From: Prochlorococcus sp. AG-402-G06
Lineage (GTDB): Bacteria; Cyanobacteriota; Cyanobacteriia; PCC-6307; Cyanobiaceae
Length of the DNA stretch: 53,732 bases
Reading direction: 5' to 3'
Assembly (NCBI GenBank): GCA_003277985.1
Contig: QCHR01000008.1
Location: 1-53,732 of the forward strand
Shown: piece after piece, positions 6,931-16,988 of the stretch
Position numbering within the stretch: position 1 is the stretch's first letter
How the letters are laid out: every line of letters begins with the position of its first letter
The notes under the pieces: generated by a model
What the model was told of the DNA's origin: nothing
Database searches by the model: none
The model's input: the letters and a program-made list of their open reading frames with translations, nothing else
Program-made: the position numbers and the translations under genes

Positions 6931-7558
6931 AAACATTTTCACTCGTAACTGATTTTTGAGATCCTTCTTGGGATGCCATTTCTGCGCGAGCTCTTTCAGC
7001 ACTCTTTCTTAGTGCTTCTAATCTATCTTCATAAAATGTACGCTTTTTTTTCTTTCTAGATTTTTCAACTAAATCTTTTAATGCGCCGCCAAGACTCTTG
7101 TAAGCATTTGGAACGCTATAGCCAAATCTGCATGCCAAATCTATAGCTCTTTCATCAGCGGATATAGCATCTTGTAATCGTTTCTCTGAATTATTTTTTA
7201 AGTAAAGCCTATAACCAGCAAAACCTGACAAACCAAGTGCCATTAAAAGTAGCAATCCGTCTTGAACCCATAATTCTCCAATAGCACCACCTAAACCTAT
7301 TGCAAGAGCTGCCATTTCCCAGCCATCTCTTGGGATCGTGTCATTTTGAATGCGTCCCACCTCATGCCAAAACAATAGGTTTCTATGATCTTGAGCTAAA
7401 TATTCCCATTGCTCAAGGTCAACTTGAATTTCCACTTCATCTCGCCCAATTTCTTCAAGCGTGATTAGAGGTGGATCTATTGCTGCTGCGGCTTCAATGA
7501 ATACCCAGCTTTGGTTTTCTGGTGGCAGCAGCCCTTTTAGGCGCTGTAGTTCGCTCAT
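6923..7558 (-). CDS. DUF3318 family membrane protein
   Basis: 211 aa, ATG start. The N-terminus (SELQRLKGLLPPENQSWVFI) and the middle (EIQVDLEQWEYLAQDHRNL) match the cyanobacterial DUF3318 family. One or two hydrophobic segments follow (AALAIGLGGAIGE and LLLLMALGLSGFAGYRLYL, about residues 82-118), then a long basic and Glu/Ala-rich coiled-coil-like tail. Function is unknown. It heads the minus-strand group with rsfS and is divergent from carB across a 120-bp gap that must hold both promoters. Confidence 0.8.
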   Translation of the reverse strand: MSELQRLKGLLPPENQSWVFIEAAAAIDPPLITLEEIGRDEVEIQVDLEQWEYLAQDHRNLLFWHEVGRIQNDTIPRDGWEMAALAIGLGGAIGELWVQDGLLLLMALGLSGFAGYRLYLKNNSEKRLQDAISADERAIDLACRFGYSVPNAYKSLGGALKDLVEKSRKKKKRTFYEDRLEALRKSAERARAEMASQEGSQKSVTSENVYG

Positions 7559-7678
7559 ACTCTTTGTTTCTTGTTCGGAAAGTTAGTTAAACTTTAATGG
7601 TAGTTTGCCGATCTAGACAGTAGATGATAAACAGATACCTAGAATGCGTGACATAAATGAAGTTTACAAGAAATTCAA

Positions 7679-10600
7679 ATGCCACGGCGTAAAGATATAC
7701 GTCGGATTTTGATACTAGGGTCTGGACCAATTGTTATTGGTCAGGCCTGTGAATTCGATTATTCCGGGACTCAAGCATGCAAAGCGCTAAGAAGCGAAGG
7801 TTTTGAAGTCATTTTAGTTAATTCTAATCCAGCTTCAATAATGACCGATCCTGAAACAGCAAACAGGACATACGTTGAACCATTAACGGCTTCAGTTGTT
7901 GAACAAATCATAGAAATAGAGAGACCTGATGCTCTTTTGCCCACAATGGGTGGGCAAACTGCTTTGAATATTTCAGTAGAATTGGCAGAATCTGGAATTT
8001 TAGAAAAATATAATATTGAATTGATTGGCGCCGATCTTAACGCAATTAAAAAGGCTGAGGATAGAAATTTATTTAAAATAGCGATGAATAATATTGGGGT
8101 TGATGTATGTCCATCTGGTATCGCTTCCAATCTTCAAGAAGCTGAAATAGTTGGAAATGAAATTTCTTCATTTCCAAAAATCATTCGTCCTGCTTTCACA
8201 TTAGGAGGAAGTGGAGGTGGTATAGCTTATAATCAAGATGAATTTTTAGAATTATGTAAAACAGGTTTAGATGCTAGTCCTGTTTCTCAAATACTTATTG
8301 AAAAATCTCTTTTAGGTTGGAAAGAATTTGAGCTAGAAGTTATGAGGGATTTATCAGATAATGTTGTAATTATATGCAGTATTGAAAATGTTGATCCTAT
8401 GGGAGTTCACACTGGAGATTCTATTACAGTAGCTCCTGCGCAAACTCTTACTGACAGAGAATATCAACGTTTAAGAGATTATTCAATTTCAATAATTAGA
8501 GAAATTGGAGTAGCAACCGGTGGAAGCAATATCCAATTTGCAATTAATCCTGATAATGGTGAAATTATAGTAATTGAGATGAATCCTCGCGTTAGTAGAT
8601 CATCAGCTTTGGCAAGTAAAGCCACAGGTTTTCCTATTGCCAAGATTGCCGCTCTTTTAGCTGTTGGTTATAGACTAGATGAGATTATTAACGATATTAC
8701 TGGTAAGACTCCTGCGTGTTTTGAACCTTCAATTGATTATATAGTTACTAAAATCCCTCGTTTCGCATTTGAAAAGTTTTCAGGAAGTTCTTCAATTCTT
8801 ACTACTTCAATGAAGTCAGTTGGGGAGGCTATGGCAATAGGAAGATGTTTTGAAGAATCTTTTCAAAAAGCAATACGATCTTTAGAAACAGGCCTAAGTG
8901 GTTGGGGATGTGATCGAGTTGATCAGAATGTATCTTCTATTGAATTAGAAAGACTATTAAGGACACCTTCTCCAGAGAGAATAATGCATGTTCGATTAGC
9001 AATGAAAAATGGACGTACTGATAATGAAATTTTTTCTTTTTCTAAAATAGACCCTTGGTTCTTATCAAAACTCAGGAATATAGTAGATGCAGAGGATCAA
9101 TTATTTAATTATGAAAATATTACTCAATTAGAGCCTAATTTTTTCTTCAAACTAAAACAACTTGGGTTCTCTGATCGTCAGATTGCCTTTGCACTAAATA
9201 CTGATGAATTAACAATTAGATCTAGAAGAACTCACCTTAAAATCTTACCTGTTTATAAAACAGTTGACACTTGTGCATCTGAATTCTCCTCCAATACACC
9301 ATATCATTATTCAACATATGAAAGACCAGTCTACAGGATTAATAACGATGGAAATATAATCAATAATATTAATCTTAATGAAATAAAAAGTGATAATAAA
9401 AACAAAATTTTAATTTTGGGTGGAGGTCCAAATCGTATCGGACAAGGTATCGAATTTGATTATTGTTGTTGTCATGCTTCTTATCAAGCTCAAGAGGACA
9501 ATTTTACAACAATAATGATAAATAGTAACCCTGAAACCGTTTCTACTGATTATGATACGAGCGACATTCTTTACTTTGAACCTCTAACTCTAGAAGATGT
9601 TCTAAATGTTATTGAATTTGAGGAACCTTATGGAATAGTAGTTCAATTTGGAGGGCAAACTCCTTTAAAACTCTCTTTACCAATAGTCAATTGGTTAGAG
9701 AATTCAGAAAACTCAAAATTACGAACCAAAGTTTTAGGTACATCCCCTATATCAATAGATTTGGCTGAAGATAGAGAGCAATTTGACAAGGTTTTGAGGA
9801 GATTAGATATTAGGCAACCCAAAAATGGTCTCGCAAGAACTTTTGAAGAATCATTGATTGTAGCTAATAAAGTTGGTTATCCATTGGTCGTTAGACCTTC
9901 ATATGTTCTCGGTGGGAGAGCTATGGAAATTGTTTATGAGCAAGATGAATTGGAAAGATACATAAAGGAAGCTGTAAACGTTGAGCCAGAGCATCCAATC
10001 CTTATCGATCAATATTTAGAGAATGCAATTGAGGTTGATGTTGATGCTTTGTGTGATGTAAGCAAAAATGTTGTGATTGGAGGATTGATGGAGCATATTG
10101 AACCGGCTGGTATTCATTCTGGCGATTCAGCCTGTTGCCTCCCTTCTGTAACGCTATCTGCAGAATCAATTAAAACTATTAAGCATTGGACAAAATCTTT
10201 AGCTATTGAACTAGATGTTGTTGGTCTAATTAACCTTCAATTTGCTGTCAAGAGAGATGATGAGGGCAATGAGATTGTTTACATTATTGAGGCAAATCCT
10301 AGGGCTTCAAGAACAGTTCCTTTCGTTTCTAAAGCCACGGGAGTCCCACTTGCGAAAATTGCAACACAGTTACTTTTAGGTAAAACACTAAAAGATATTG
10401 GATTAAATCAAGAACCAATTCCTCCACTTCAGGCAATTAAAGAGGCTGTTATGCCTTTTAAACGTTTTCCTGGCTCAGACAGTCTTTTAGGACCAGAAAT
10501 GCGTTCAACTGGTGAGGTGATGGGATCTGCAAAAACTTTTGGAATGGCTTATGCAAAATCCGAACTCGCGGCCGGTGAGGGATTGCCTACTTCTGGTTTT

Positions 10601-10987
10601 GTTTTCTTATCTACTAATGATCGAGATAAGCCTGCATTGATTCCAGTGGCAAAGAAATTAATTGAACTAGGTTTTTCAGTTCTGGCAACATCTGGCACTT
10701 CCAACTATCTCGAGAAATTTGATTTAAATGTTGAAAGGGTTCTCAAGGTTCACGAAGGAAGACCAAATATTGAGGACATGATTCGATCAGGAAAGGTTCA
10801 GTTGGTAATTAATACTCCAATTGGTCGTCAAGCAATTTATGATGATAAATATCTTAGAAAAGCAGCTCTAGACTACTCTGTACCAACTTTAACAACCTTA
10901 AAGGGCGCTAGCGCTGCTGTAAAAGGTATAGAAGCTTTGCAGAACCAAATTTTATCTGTTTCAGCTTTGCAAGATATTCATTCCTAA
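7679..10987 (+). CDS. carB: Carbamoyl-phosphate synthase large subunit
   Basis: 1102 aa, slightly longer than the E. coli enzyme. The two homologous halves each begin with a nucleotide-fold motif ([17 protein letters not shown] near residue 14 and [16 protein letters not shown] near residue 580) followed by ATP-grasp domains. The C-terminal 150 residues form the MGS-like allosteric domain. It uses ammonia from CarA, bicarbonate and two ATP to make carbamoyl phosphate for arginine and pyrimidine synthesis in the cytoplasm. The start [16 protein letters not shown] agrees with the family. The partner carA lies 24 kb away at 35147, so the two are not in one operon, which is common in cyanobacteria. 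Confidence 0.98.
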   Translation: MPRRKDIRRILILGSGPIVIGQACEFDYSGTQACKALRSEGFEVILVNSNPASIMTDPETANRTYVEPLTASVVEQIIEIERPDALLPTMGGQTALNISVELAESGILEKYNIELIGADLNAIKKAEDRNLFKIAMNNIGVDVCPSGIASNLQEAEIVGNEISSFPKIIRPAFTLGGSGGGIAYNQDEFLELCKTGLDASPVSQILIEKSLLGWKEFELEVMRDLSDNVVIICSIENVDPMGVHTGDSITVAPAQTLTDREYQRLRDYSISIIREIGVATGGSNIQFAINPDNGEIIVIEMNPRVSRSSALASKATGFPIAKIAALLAVGYRLDEIINDITGKTPACFEPSIDYIVTKIPRFAFEKFSGSSSILTTSMKSVGEAMAIGRCFEESFQKAIRSLETGLSGWGCDRVDQNVSSIELERLLRTPSPERIMHVRLAMKNGRTDNEIFSFSKIDPWFLSKLRNIVDAEDQLFNYENITQLEPNFFFKLKQLGFSDRQIAFALNTDELTIRSRRTHLKILPVYKTVDTCASEFSSNTPYHYSTYERPVYRINNDGNIINNINLNEIKSDNKNKILILGGGPNRIGQGIEFDYCCCHASYQAQEDNFTTIMINSNPETVSTDYDTSDILYFEPLTLEDVLNVIEFEEPYGIVVQFGGQTPLKLSLPIVNWLENSENSKLRTKVLGTSPISIDLAEDREQFDKVLRRLDIRQPKNGLARTFEESLIVANKVGYPLVVRPSYVLGGRAMEIVYEQDELERYIKEAVNVEPEHPILIDQYLENAIEVDVDALCDVSKNVVIGGLMEHIEPAGIHSGDSACCLPSVTLSAESIKTIKHWTKSLAIELDVVGLINLQFAVKRDDEGNEIVYIIEANPRASRTVPFVSKATGVPLAKIATQLLLGKTLKDIGLNQEPIPPLQAIKEAVMPFKRFPGSDSLLGPEMRSTGEVMGSAKTFGMAYAKSELAAGEGLPTSGFVFLSTNDRDKPALIPVAKKLIELGFSVLATSGTSNYLEKFDLNVERVLKVHEGRPNIEDMIRSGKVQLVINTPIGRQAIYDDKYLRKAALDYSVPTLTTLKGASAAVKGIEALQNQILSVSALQDIHS

Positions 10988-11208
10988 ACATCTTTTTGCA
11001 AATTATCTATTCCAATTGCTCTCAGATTTCTATCATAATTAATATTAATTTTGTGAATTTGATTTATTTAATTGTTAAATATTAATTTTAAATAAATTTT
11101 TTTGGACTCTTTTTTGTCGTATTAAGCAAAGCTCTATTACTACCTGATTAAAATTCCACCTTTTTTTCAAATTAAGACATACAATTATGTTCTTGCTTGA
11201 TATTTGGA

Positions 11209-12315
11209 ATGACAGCAACAGCTTCTTCTTCCCCAAAACTAAGAGTTGATACACGCGGAACTAATGAGTTGCCGCCACATTTAGATGAAAACCTTTTAAC
11301 ACCTCGTTTTTATGTAACTGAATTCAAGAAAGCTGCCAAGACAGAATTAACTGATGCTCGAGAAGAGTTTGAAGCAATGCTCTCGGAAATGAAAGCTGAC
11401 TATAACTGTACTCATTTTGATAGGAAGGCAAGTCTTGATAGATTACAAGAATTGCCTCAGAAGGCTAAAGAAACTTATGAGAGTTATCTAGTTAGATCAG
11501 TTATCTCAGAGTTTTCTGGATTCCTGCTCTTCAAGGAAATTTCAAATCGTTTAAAGAAAGAGGGAAATAGGGATCTTGGCAAACTATTTCAGTTTTTAGC
11601 TAGAGACGAAGCTAGACATGCAGGCTTCCTTAGTAGAGCTCTAGTTGCTGAGGGCATTGAAGTCGATCTACCTCATCTAGGTGGAAAAAGGGCAGCAACT
11701 TGGTTCCCCATAAGCTGGGTTATTTACTCTGTATATCTATCAGAAAAAATTGGTTATTGGAGATATATTTTGATGGACAGGCATCTTAAAGCTAATCCAG
11801 GAGAAGCCTTTGCTCCTTTATTTGACTTCTTTGAACCATGGTGTCAAGACGAGAACAGGCATGGCGATTGCTTTACTGTAATGATGAGATGCTGGCCTGG
11901 AATCACTAAAGGTTGGAGAGGTAAGTTATTAAGTCGTTTTTTCCTTTGGAGTGTATTTCTTACTCATACTTTGACAGTTTGTGAAAGAGGAGAATTTTAT
12001 GAATTATTGGGTATTGAGCCTAAAGAATTTGACGAGGAAGTTATTAAAAGAACTAATCACACATCTAAAAATGCATTTCCTTGGGTATTTAATCTAGAAG
12101 ATAACAGATTTTGGGATTTAAGAAATAATATTATTGAAGCTTTCAGAGCTTTTGTATCCACAAAAGGTATATCTAAACCAGTTAAATTCATAAAATTTGT
12201 TTCTTTAATATTTCAGCAATTTGCTTTACCTATGGAGGCAACTAACGCATTACGATACGACAAGGATGTTAATTTTACTGGTGGAGATATTCTGAATTTC
12301 TGGACTGACAAGTAA
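11209..12315 (+). CDS. acsF: Mg-protoporphyrin IX monomethyl ester oxidative cyclase
   Basis: 368 aa from the ATG at 11209 (MTATASSS). A TTG four codons upstream is possible but less likely. The AcsF signature is clear: FYVTEFKKAAKTELT, YNCTHFDRKASLDRL, then the diiron ligands in ARDEARHAGF and WCQDENRHGDCF. The enzyme closes the fifth (isocyclic) ring of chlorophyll using O2 and electrons from ferredoxin. Downstream, 15 bp away and convergent, is a 2Fe-2S ferredoxin gene. The 220-bp upstream gap is very AT-rich and presumably holds its promoter, but I cannot place it with confidence. Confidence 0.97.
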   Translation: MTATASSSPKLRVDTRGTNELPPHLDENLLTPRFYVTEFKKAAKTELTDAREEFEAMLSEMKADYNCTHFDRKASLDRLQELPQKAKETYESYLVRSVISEFSGFLLFKEISNRLKKEGNRDLGKLFQFLARDEARHAGFLSRALVAEGIEVDLPHLGGKRAATWFPISWVIYSVYLSEKIGYWRYILMDRHLKANPGEAFAPLFDFFEPWCQDENRHGDCFTVMMRCWPGITKGWRGKLLSRFFLWSVFLTHTLTVCERGEFYELLGIEPKEFDEEVIKRTNHTSKNAFPWVFNLEDNRFWDLRNNIIEAFRAFVSTKGISKPVKFIKFVSLIFQQFALPMEATNALRYDKDVNFTGGDILNFWTDK

Positions 12316-12330
12316 TACTATTTAGAGCTT

Positions 12331-12717
12331 TTAAATATCAAATGGATTTCCGGCTTGGGTATCCAGTCCTTTGAAATATTTACCAAATTGAGCGTTATAT
12401 ACTTCGTCTTCTTCTTGTGTCTCGCATTCCAAAGGTCCAATAGCTTTTGAAACGCATAACAAACCATAACCTTTATCTTTTAGCTCTTTAGATAAACCTA
12501 TACAAGCTTCTTGATCCATATTTCCTGAAATTATTTTAACTGCGCACTCAGAGCAGCAGCCGTTTCTGCAAGAGAAAGGAAGTCTATCTCCGATAATTTC
12601 GCCATTCTCATCTTTGGATTCAAAATTTCTCAAAATGTACTCACCTTCAGGAACCTCAAAGGAATATGTTTTTCCCTCCTGTTTATGATGGATAGTTATT
12701 TTATGAACAGGCTTCAT
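12331..12717 (-). CDS. 2Fe-2S plant-type ferredoxin with C-terminal extension
   Basis: 128 aa, ATG start. The cluster ligands are in CRNGCCSECAVKI (C-x4-C-x2-C) and the distal LLCVSKA Cys. The protein differs from photosynthetic PetF by a longer N-terminus and a C-terminal tail of about 25 residues (EEDEVYNAQFGKYFKGLDT) ending in NPFDI. This resembles the FdC2-type ferredoxins of plants and cyanobacteria, which have a C-terminal extension and whose loss in rice causes pale leaves. Placement tail-to-tail with acsF suggests it supplies electrons to the cyclase (inference). It is 8 bp downstream of a 111-aa gene and probably cotranscribed with it. Confidence 0.9.
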   Translation of the reverse strand: MKPVHKITIHHKQEGKTYSFEVPEGEYILRNFESKDENGEIIGDRLPFSCRNGCCSECAVKIISGNMDQEACIGLSKELKDKGYGLLCVSKAIGPLECETQEEDEVYNAQFGKYFKGLDTQAGNPFDI

Positions 12718-12725
12718 AAGATTAT

Positions 12726-13061
12726 TTATTTCTGAATTGCTATATCTTTTATTTCTGGTGGTTCAGGGGGCAAACTTGCATGTTCCCAGAGCTCATCGAT
12801 ATTGAGTTCTTTGCTCAACTTTTCTCCTCCAAATCGAAGCTTTAGCCAAGCTATTGTTGTGGCATCTTCTGCTACAACAGCTTCATAACCCTCTTTTTCA
12901 GTGATATTGAATTTGCTGACTAACGTAGAATTTAGATACCACATAGGATAATCTGCGCCTCTGCGATCCCTTCTCTCATGAAAGGATTCTCTTAATTGTC
13001 CATTACCCTGTAGTTGTCCTTCTGGGGCGATAAGTACATTTAGGGCTTTGGTCTCTGACAT
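12726..13061 (-). CDS. Hypothetical protein, operon partner of ferredoxin
   Basis: 111 aa, ATG start. Soluble and acidic with no membrane segment; visible blocks are LNVLIAPEGQLQGNGQL, ADYPMWYLNSTLVSKF and ATTIAWLKLRFGGEKLS, and the end is proline and glutamate rich. I do not recognise the family. The 8-bp gap to the ferredoxin gene shows a shared transcript, so it may work with the ferredoxin, for example in chlorophyll synthesis or electron transfer; this is inference from position only. Confidence 0.7.
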   Translation of the reverse strand: MSETKALNVLIAPEGQLQGNGQLRESFHERRDRRGADYPMWYLNSTLVSKFNITEKEGYEAVVAEDATTIAWLKLRFGGEKLSKELNIDELWEHASLPPEPPEIKDIAIQK

Positions 13062-13255
13062 TATTTAGGATCAGATATGTATTGATCTTAGGCTATATAT
13101 TCCCTAGGACCTTAATTAAATAACTTTAGTAAAATGACTCACATTAACGCAACTAGTTTGATAGATCTTCACAAGATTTTCTTATTAAGTGTAATTAATC
13201 TTTCTAATTTTTTTAAATAGTTGAATATATATTTTCTTGATTGATAATTAATTAT

Positions 13256-13474
13256 CTAAGCTTCTTTTTTTGGTGCCTCAGCCTTTGCTTTAAGAGCTTC
13301 AGCTTCAGCTGCTTTTTTTGCTTCTTCAAAATCAATTCTGTTTTGTAATTGACCTGAAGCTCTCATCCAATCATTTACACTGGCTTCCTTGCCAGCGGCT
13401 TCGCATTCCTCTTGATACTTCAAGAATGGATACCAGTGATGTGTAGCATTCTTGGAATCTGTTAAATTAGTCAA
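13256..13474 (-). CDS. Small conserved-looking hypothetical protein (72 aa)
   Basis: ATG start. The N-terminal half contains HHWYPFLKYQEECEAAGK and VNDWMRASGQLQNR; the C-terminal third is an Ala/Lys/Glu-rich helix (AEAEALKAKAEAPKK) that may form a coiled coil. There is no signal peptide or membrane segment. The gene stands alone between the ferredoxin group and the dehydrogenase. Low complexity at the end and a compositionally normal start suggest a real small gene; function is unknown. Confidence 0.65.
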   Translation of the reverse strand: MTNLTDSKNATHHWYPFLKYQEECEAAGKEASVNDWMRASGQLQNRIDFEEAKKAAEAEALKAKAEAPKKEA

Positions 13475-13608
13475 TTTCTTAAGTATTCAATGATTTAATT
13501 ATCGCATCATATTTTCTTCTTTTGGCAGCATATTAATTTTTTATAGTAATACCTCAAACTTTTCTTGTACTTATTACTCTAAGTTCGTTTTGAATAAAAA
13601 ATCCGATT

Positions 13609-14475
13609 TTGAAGAAACTAGCTTTTATTGGTCTTGGAGCTATTGGGGAACCCATGTCCCAGCGTCTTATCGATAATGGTTATGATTTGAATTTATATAA
13701 GAGAAACAACCTAAATAATGATGATAAAAAAAAATATTTTCTTGACCCCGTAGAAGCAGTTAGTGACTGCGATGGTCTTTTGATTTGCGTTACTGATGAT
13801 AATGCAGTTGAATCTGTTTTATTTGGGGATAATGGAGTAGCAGGCTCATTAAAGCCTAATTCATTTGTAATTGATTTCTCTACAATAAGTCCTAATAAAT
13901 CTATCTCAATACATAAACGATTAGGTCAACAAAATATTTTTTATGTTGACTGTCCAGTTTCTGGCGGAACAGAGGGTGCTCAAAATGGTTCACTATCTTT
14001 GTTTATTGGTGCAAGTAAAACAGAGTGTTTATCTTTTGAACATATATTTCAAGTGCTAGGTAAAGCAATAAATTATTTTAATGGCGTTGGTAAAGGTCAA
14101 CAAGTCAAAGCTCTTAATCAGATACTTGTTGCAGGAACATATGCAGCAGTTGCTGAAGCAATGGAATTAGGCAAATTGCTTGAGTTGCCAATGGATGATG
14201 TGGTTGCTGCTTTAAAAGTTGGAGCAGCGAATTCATGGCCATTAGAAAATAGATCAAAAGCAATGTTGATTGATAAACATCCTTTGGGATTCAAATTAGA
14301 ATTGCATCATAAGGATTTATCTATTGCCATTGATCTGGCTAAATCTATAAATATTGATTTACCAATAGCTTCTAAAGTAAAGGAGATGGAGCAAAGATTA
14401 ATGCAGGCTGGTTTAGGTGAATTAGATGTTTCTGTTCTTAATAGGTACATCTCAAATAAAAGAATAGATAACTAA
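13609..14475 (+). CDS. NAD(P)-binding beta-hydroxyacid dehydrogenase (3-hydroxyisobutyrate dehydrogenase family)
   Basis: 288 aa, TTG start (KKLAFIGLGAIGEPMSQRL). The N-terminal Rossmann fold has GLGAIGEPM, and the family substrate-binding motif DCPVSGGTEGAQNGSL is near residues 118-133. The catalytic lysine is probably in GKGQQVKALNQILVAG. The C-terminal helical domain closes the fold. The group includes 3-hydroxyisobutyrate, tartronate semialdehyde and glyoxylate/succinic semialdehyde reductases; the substrate cannot be fixed from sequence. A glyoxylate or tartronate semialdehyde reductase role in photorespiration would be plausible in a cyanobacterium (inference). Confidence 0.85.
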   Translation: MKKLAFIGLGAIGEPMSQRLIDNGYDLNLYKRNNLNNDDKKKYFLDPVEAVSDCDGLLICVTDDNAVESVLFGDNGVAGSLKPNSFVIDFSTISPNKSISIHKRLGQQNIFYVDCPVSGGTEGAQNGSLSLFIGASKTECLSFEHIFQVLGKAINYFNGVGKGQQVKALNQILVAGTYAAVAEAMELGKLLELPMDDVVAALKVGAANSWPLENRSKAMLIDKHPLGFKLELHHKDLSIAIDLAKSINIDLPIASKVKEMEQRLMQAGLGELDVSVLNRYISNKRIDN

Positions 14476-14573
14476 AATTATTGTAAATATTGGTTTTTAA
14501 CAACTTATTTTATTTACAAACTCAAAGAAGTATGTTATGTTTATATTAATTATTTAATTCTTAAATTTGTTTT

Positions 14574-14702
14574 ATGAAGTTGGAAAAGCAGCATGCGAAA
14601 CTTATAAAGTTGCAAACTAAAGCTGAGTCTTGCGTGTCTCGTGAAGAGGCTCAGAAGATTATTCGTAAGGCTGAGAAAACTCAATCAAAGATTTCAGGAT
14701 AG
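14574..14702 (+). CDS. Very small basic helical protein (42 aa)
   Basis: ATG to TAG, 43 codons. The product begins MKLEKQHAKLIKLQTKAES, is lysine and glutamine rich with regular hydrophobic spacing, and is likely one amphipathic helix or coiled coil. It ends inside the convergent hypothetical gene (9-bp overlap). Codon use is normal for the window and the frame is better balanced than the surrounding AT-rich DNA. No family or function is recognised; I rate it as a probable but unproven gene. Confidence 0.5.
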   Translation: MKLEKQHAKLIKLQTKAESCVSREEAQKIIRKAEKTQSKISG

Positions 14703-15098
14703 TTTCTTATTTTTTAAGTCATTAAACATTATCCCTTCATGTTTTTGGAATTTAACACTCCAAAGATTTGAACATATTGATTTTAATTTTTCTATTAAAG
14801 TATCTGTATCTCCACTGTTAATCCAATTTGATTTAATTAATGGAATATTATTATGCATACTTTCAAAACTAATTTCTGCTAGTAATAATCCAGTTTCATG
14901 GTTTGATATTTTAAGACTGCCTTCAGTACTTCTTTGAAATATCCTTAGTAATAAATCAAGTATTATCTTTTCGACTTCTTTTTTAGAAGATTGACTTAAA
15001 GTATCAACTCCAGAAAAAGTTTTTCCTCCAAGAGGCATTATTCTTTTATTATTTTGCTCTGCAAGAGCTATCGCTATTACATATTTTTGTTCTTCCAT
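14694..15098 (-). CDS. Hypothetical protein (134 aa)
   Basis: ATG start. Soluble protein with blocks KYVIAIALAEQNNKRIM, TFSGVDTLSQSSKKEVEKI and SLKISNHETGLLLAEISF. No known domain or membrane helix is visible. It is divergent from the ABC exporter operon across 96 bp and convergent with the 42-aa gene. Function unknown. Confidence 0.65.
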   Translation of the reverse strand: MEEQKYVIAIALAEQNNKRIMPLGGKTFSGVDTLSQSSKKEVEKIILDLLLRIFQRSTEGSLKISNHETGLLLAEISFESMHNNIPLIKSNWINSGDTDTLIEKLKSICSNLWSVKFQKHEGIMFNDLKNKKLS

Positions 15099-15194
15099 TT
15101 AGTTTTAATAACCTATAGATTTTTCACTACTTTGATTTTATCGGCTATGTACGCAAAAATGTTTTATCTTAATGTTGAAGCATTTGAAAATTAA

Positions 15195-16193
15195 TTGCCT
15201 AATAATCCTAGTGACTTGATCCTTGTTGATCAGTTGAGTAAATATTATCGAGTTGCAAATAAACAGCCTGGTTTTAAGGGTACTCTTAAGCACTTTTTTG
15301 ATCGAAAGACTTATGACGTCCCTGCTGTAACTGATATAAGTTTTAAAATCTCGCCTGGAGAAATAGTTGGGTTCCTTGGAGCGAACGGTGCTGGTAAGAC
15401 CACATTATTAAAAATGATGTGTGGTCTTATTCATCCCACGACAGGGTTAGTTGATGTTGGTGGCTTCTCTCCTCAAAGAAGGCAAACTGCTTTTCTTAAG
15501 GAGATAACTTTGGTTATGGGGCAAAAGCAGCAGTTGATTTGGGACCTTCCTCCCATGGACTCTTTGTATGTAAACGCAGCTGTATATGGTTTGTCTGACC
15601 ACGAAGCAAAAGTAAGAATTAATGAATTGGCAGAAATGCTTGAACTAGGTGAAGAACTTACAAGACCTGTAAGAAAATTGTCATTAGGACAAAGAATGAA
15701 ATCTGAAATTCTTGCTGCCTTATTGCATAAACCATCTGTCCTTTTTCTAGATGAACCTACCCTTGGTCTAGACGTAAATGCTCAAGCTAGAGTTCGTAGT
15801 TTTTTATCTGAATACAACAAAAGAACTGGTGCAACAATTTTACTAACTAGTCATTACATGGCTGACATAACAGCATTATGTCCAAGAGTTATTTGTATTC
15901 ACAAAGGAAAGCTTTTTTATGATGGTGACCTTGATTCACTGGCTAATTCATTATCACCCTCAAGAGAGGTAAAAGTTGAATTGAAAAATCCATGTGCAAG
16001 TGAAAAATTTGAAAAATATGGTGAGATTCAAGATTTAAATGATCGTTTTGTATGTTTATTAGTTTCAAGGGATAAATTGACAAATGTAGTAAGCAATCTA
16101 TTAACTGATTTCGATATTATCGATTTAGAGATTAGTGATCCTCCTATTGATCAATTAATAGGTGAATTATTTATTAAAGGTGAAGTCAATTGA
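15195..16193 (+). CDS. ABC-2 type exporter, ATP-binding subunit
   Basis: 332 aa, TTG start. Walker A is GANGAGKTT, the signature is LSLGQRMKSE, and Walker B is VLFLDEPTLGLD, followed by the switch His in LLTSHY. The N-terminal lead, VDQLSKYYRVANKQPGFKG, and the insertion before Walker A (KHFFDRKTYDV) are typical of ATPases paired with DUF990-type permeases. It forms an operon with the next two genes; its stop overlaps the TTG of the first permease. Synechocystis has a similar three-gene set (EvrABC) that exports viologens, so drug or metabolite export is likely, but the natural substrate is unknown. Confidence 0.93.
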   Translation: MPNNPSDLILVDQLSKYYRVANKQPGFKGTLKHFFDRKTYDVPAVTDISFKISPGEIVGFLGANGAGKTTLLKMMCGLIHPTTGLVDVGGFSPQRRQTAFLKEITLVMGQKQQLIWDLPPMDSLYVNAAVYGLSDHEAKVRINELAEMLELGEELTRPVRKLSLGQRMKSEILAALLHKPSVLFLDEPTLGLDVNAQARVRSFLSEYNKRTGATILLTSHYMADITALCPRVICIHKGKLFYDGDLDSLANSLSPSREVKVELKNPCASEKFEKYGEIQDLNDRFVCLLVSRDKLTNVVSNLLTDFDIIDLEISDPPIDQLIGELFIKGEVN

Positions 16194-16987
16194 GAATATT
16201 TGGATTGTCTATCAAGGTTATTAAGACCTTACTTACAACACAATATGCATACATGTTGGAATATCGAATCGAAATAGCATTGTGGGCTTTATCTGGAGTA
16301 CTACCATTTATTATGTTTTCTCTTTGGAGTCAAAATGATGTTGGTAATTCATTTGGTCTAAATGATATCGGGTTGGCAAGATATTTTTTAAGTGCTTTTC
16401 TAGTTAGGCAATTTTCAGTTGTTTGGGTTGTCTTCTCATTTGAGGAAGATTCTCTTTCTGGTCGATTATCTCCATATTTGCTGCAGCCTTTGCACCCTCT
16501 ATTTAGATATGTAGCTTCTCACTTGGCAGAGCAGGCAACAAGACTTCCTTTTGCAATAGCCATAGCTATCACTTTTTTTATATTAAATCCTTCATCTTTT
16601 TGGCTTCCCTCAATACCTCAATTGTTTTTGGCGTACTTATCTACTCACTTTGCTTTTACTATCGCTTTCCTTCTTCAAAGTTTAGTCGCCGCACTTTGCT
16701 TTTGGACTGAAAAATCTAGTGCTCTTGAGAGATTAATATTTGTTCCTTATCTTTTTCTTTCTGGTTTATTAGTACCTTTATCAGCCTTTCCTTCTAACGT
16801 TCTAAAAGTAGCAATGTTGACACCATTTCCCTATCTAATTAATTTTCCAGCAAAGATTTTATCAGGGATGCCAGTCGATATTTTTAATGGCTTTTTAGCT
16901 CAGATTTTGTGGATTTCGATACTGGTACCTTCTGTAAATATTCTTTGGAAACTTGGTGTAAAAAGATATACAGCAATGGGAGCCTAA
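16190..16987 (+). CDS. ABC-2 type exporter permease (first)
   Basis: 265 aa with about six membrane helices. TTG at 16190 overlaps the ATPase stop (TTGA), so translation is coupled. Family features are the N-terminal YMLEYRIEIALWALSG and the block FEEDSLSGRLSPYLLQPLHP, an amphipathic loop typical of DUF990/ABC-2 permeases. It should pair with the second permease as a heterodimer in the cytoplasmic membrane. It ends 1 bp before the next gene. Confidence 0.88.
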   Translation: MRIFGLSIKVIKTLLTTQYAYMLEYRIEIALWALSGVLPFIMFSLWSQNDVGNSFGLNDIGLARYFLSAFLVRQFSVVWVVFSFEEDSLSGRLSPYLLQPLHPLFRYVASHLAEQATRLPFAIAIAITFFILNPSSFWLPSIPQLFLAYLSTHFAFTIAFLLQSLVAALCFWTEKSSALERLIFVPYLFLSGLLVPLSAFPSNVLKVAMLTPFPYLINFPAKILSGMPVDIFNGFLAQILWISILVPSVNILWKLGVKRYTAMGA

Positions 16988-16988
16988 T

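Noticed and set aside
6923-7002. Longer rsfS start at 7002
   Set aside because: Would overlap the DUF3318 gene by 80 bp; the family start fits the ATG at 6930.
13134-13220. 28-codon plus-strand frame beginning MTHINATSLIDL
   Set aside because: Very short, lies in an AT-rich spacer with no ribosome binding site or recognisable feature.
14641-14937. 98-codon plus-strand frame
   Set aside because: Antisense to the 134-aa hypothetical gene and starts inside the 42-aa gene; no protein-like features.
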